5,797 nt of DNA from Porticoccus sp. (GTDB taxonomy: Bacteria; Pseudomonadota; Gammaproteobacteria; Pseudomonadales; Porticoccaceae). A model generated the notes under the pieces. The model was not told the origin of the DNA, searched no databases, and was given only the letters and a program-made list of their open reading frames with translations. Each line of letters begins with the position of its first letter. The stretch's first letter is position 1. This document shows, one piece after another, positions 4,850 through 5,797 of this stretch. A program made the position numbers and the translations under genes. The stretch spans positions 1-5,797 of the forward strand of contig JALQUJ010000070.1 in the NCBI GenBank assembly GCA_023263825.1, written 5' to 3'.

Positions 4850-5797
4850 ATGAGCGAAAAACTCAGTAATACCAGTTCTGAATCAGCACATTTAAACCCG
4901 TTAAGTCCGGGAGAAATTCTTTGTCGAGCCCGAAAAGAAAAAGGTTTGGCCGCGGAAGAGGTCATGATGCACCAGGGTATAACTCATCGAACATTTAATG
5001 CGCTTGAGCATGATGAGTATGACCATCTGCCATCACCACTCTACGTAAAGGGGTATATCAGGCGCTACTGTTCAATTCTTGGTATTTCAGACACAGAGGC
5101 ATTATCTGGTTTTGATGCCCGAGTAAATGAATTGGGACTTGCCAATAAAAAAGAACCGGTAGTTCACCTTCAAAGTAAAGTTGGTAGTAGGATCTATGGC
5201 AGTAGGGGTAAGGAATGGAAATTTATCATTTCAATTGCTGTGGCTATGGTTCTGGCTATTTTTGCTTGGATGTTTTTTTTGGGCTCCGGTAATGGGTCAT
5301 TACCAACAGAGATAGACGATAAACCTGAATTATCATCTGATGGTGTAACTAACTTGTCGTCCGCTAACAATAAGGGCTTGGTTAATAATGATGAATCTGA
5401 GCTACAGTCGCTATTGGAAATCAAGACGCTAGCTTCTCATCATGAGAGTACGACTCAAAGTTCTTTTGAAACGGTTACAGAAAGTACTATTGATAGCAGC
5501 ATTGAAGGCAGTAAAAGCTTAACTCAGCAACAAAGCGGGAATAAAGTGGCAGCATCTCAAACAGCTGATAATCCTGTGGCAAAGATTTCAATCGCTGCTG
5601 ATGCAAATGTACTCCAAATAAAGGTGACGCAGCAGAGCTGGATAGAGGTTTTGGATGCCAAAGGTGATATTTTACTGGCTGATTTAAAAACTGCTGGTTA
5701 CAACGGCGAAGTGAAAGGCATGGCTCCATTTGACGTCATTCTTGGTTATCCACCTGGAGTTGAGTTAACCCTGAATGGAAAAAGGGTAGAGATGCCT
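4850..5797 (+). CDS. rodZ: Cytoskeletal cell-shape protein RodZ, 3' end beyond the window
   Basis: RodZ is an inner-membrane protein that anchors MreB filaments and directs the rod-shape cell-wall machinery. The window holds 316 codons and no stop; E. coli RodZ is 337 residues, so little is missing. A Cro-like helix-turn-helix domain (about 20-90: GEILCRARKEKGL, then LPSPLYVKGYIRRYCSILGI) binds MreB, not primarily DNA, in known relatives. A basic stretch (GSRGKEWK) precedes one transmembrane helix at about 124-144. A Ser/Thr/Gln-rich periplasmic linker spans 145-240. The C-terminal beta-rich DUF4115 domain starts near 244 (AKISIAADANVLQIKV, SWIEVLDAKGDILL, GMAPFDVILG). ATG 4850 is the first start after an in-frame TAA at 4844-4846. 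The ribosome-binding site is weak, suggesting coupling to pilF translation, whose end lies 14 bases upstream or overlaps. The gene has no frame defect. Confidence 0.95.
   Translation, partial: MSEKLSNTSSESAHLNPLSPGEILCRARKEKGLAAEEVMMHQGITHRTFNALEHDEYDHLPSPLYVKGYIRRYCSILGISDTEALSGFDARVNELGLANKKEPVVHLQSKVGSRIYGSRGKEWKFIISIAVAMVLAIFAWMFFLGSGNGSLPTEIDDKPELSSDGVTNLSSANNKGLVNNDESELQSLLEIKTLASHHESTTQSSFETVTESTIDSSIEGSKSLTQQQSGNKVAASQTADNPVAKISIAADANVLQIKVTQQSWIEVLDAKGDILLADLKTAGYNGEVKGMAPFDVILGYPPGVELTLNGKRVEMP

Overview
The window is an ordinary gammaproteobacterial chromosomal segment, all genes on the + strand. The order ndk - rlmN - pilF (pilW) - rodZ is a known conserved neighbourhood in Pseudomonas-like gammaproteobacteria, where ispG and hisS usually follow. 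The moderately AT-rich composition and the presence of a type IV pilus pilotin suggest a Pseudomonadales, Cellvibrionales or Oceanospirillales-type organism, possibly marine. The genus cannot be read from the sequence. I see no mobile element, CRISPR array, tRNA or rRNA.

Layout: (1) 15-2159, a PAS - Pro/Ser-rich linker - GGDEF - EAL cyclic-di-GMP protein of about 715 residues once repaired. Its reading frame is broken at three places (about 41/42, 1039-1048, 2041-2046), and each break is explained by one missing base. (2) 2160-2354, a 195-bp AT-rich intergenic region with candidate promoters and small repeats. (3) 2355-2780, intact ndk. (4) 2781-2863, an 83-bp gap with two small palindromes and the rlmN ribosome-binding site. 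(5) 2864-4045, intact rlmN with all catalytic cysteines. (6) 4048-4835, pilF, with one missing base near 4665 that truncates the last quarter. (7) 4850-5797, the start of rodZ, running off the right edge almost complete; it has no stop codon inside the window.

Functionally, ndk balances nucleoside triphosphates, rlmN methylates 23S rRNA and tRNA, pilF is the outer-membrane lipoprotein that assembles the type IV pilus secretin, and rodZ links the MreB cytoskeleton to cell shape. rlmN, pilF and rodZ are tightly packed and look co-transcribed. The GGDEF-EAL gene is a c-di-GMP protein with an EVL variant motif, a feature also known in the type IV pilus regulator FimX, so a functional link to pilF is possible but unproven.

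The main oddity is the set of four single-base losses in two genes, three of them in repeated-base runs or doublets where the expected residue is clear. Sequencing or assembly error is the simplest reading; real decay of two pilus-related genes is the interesting alternative. One break (A7 followed directly by TAG) also has the form of a -1 frameshift site. I find no convincing new system here.
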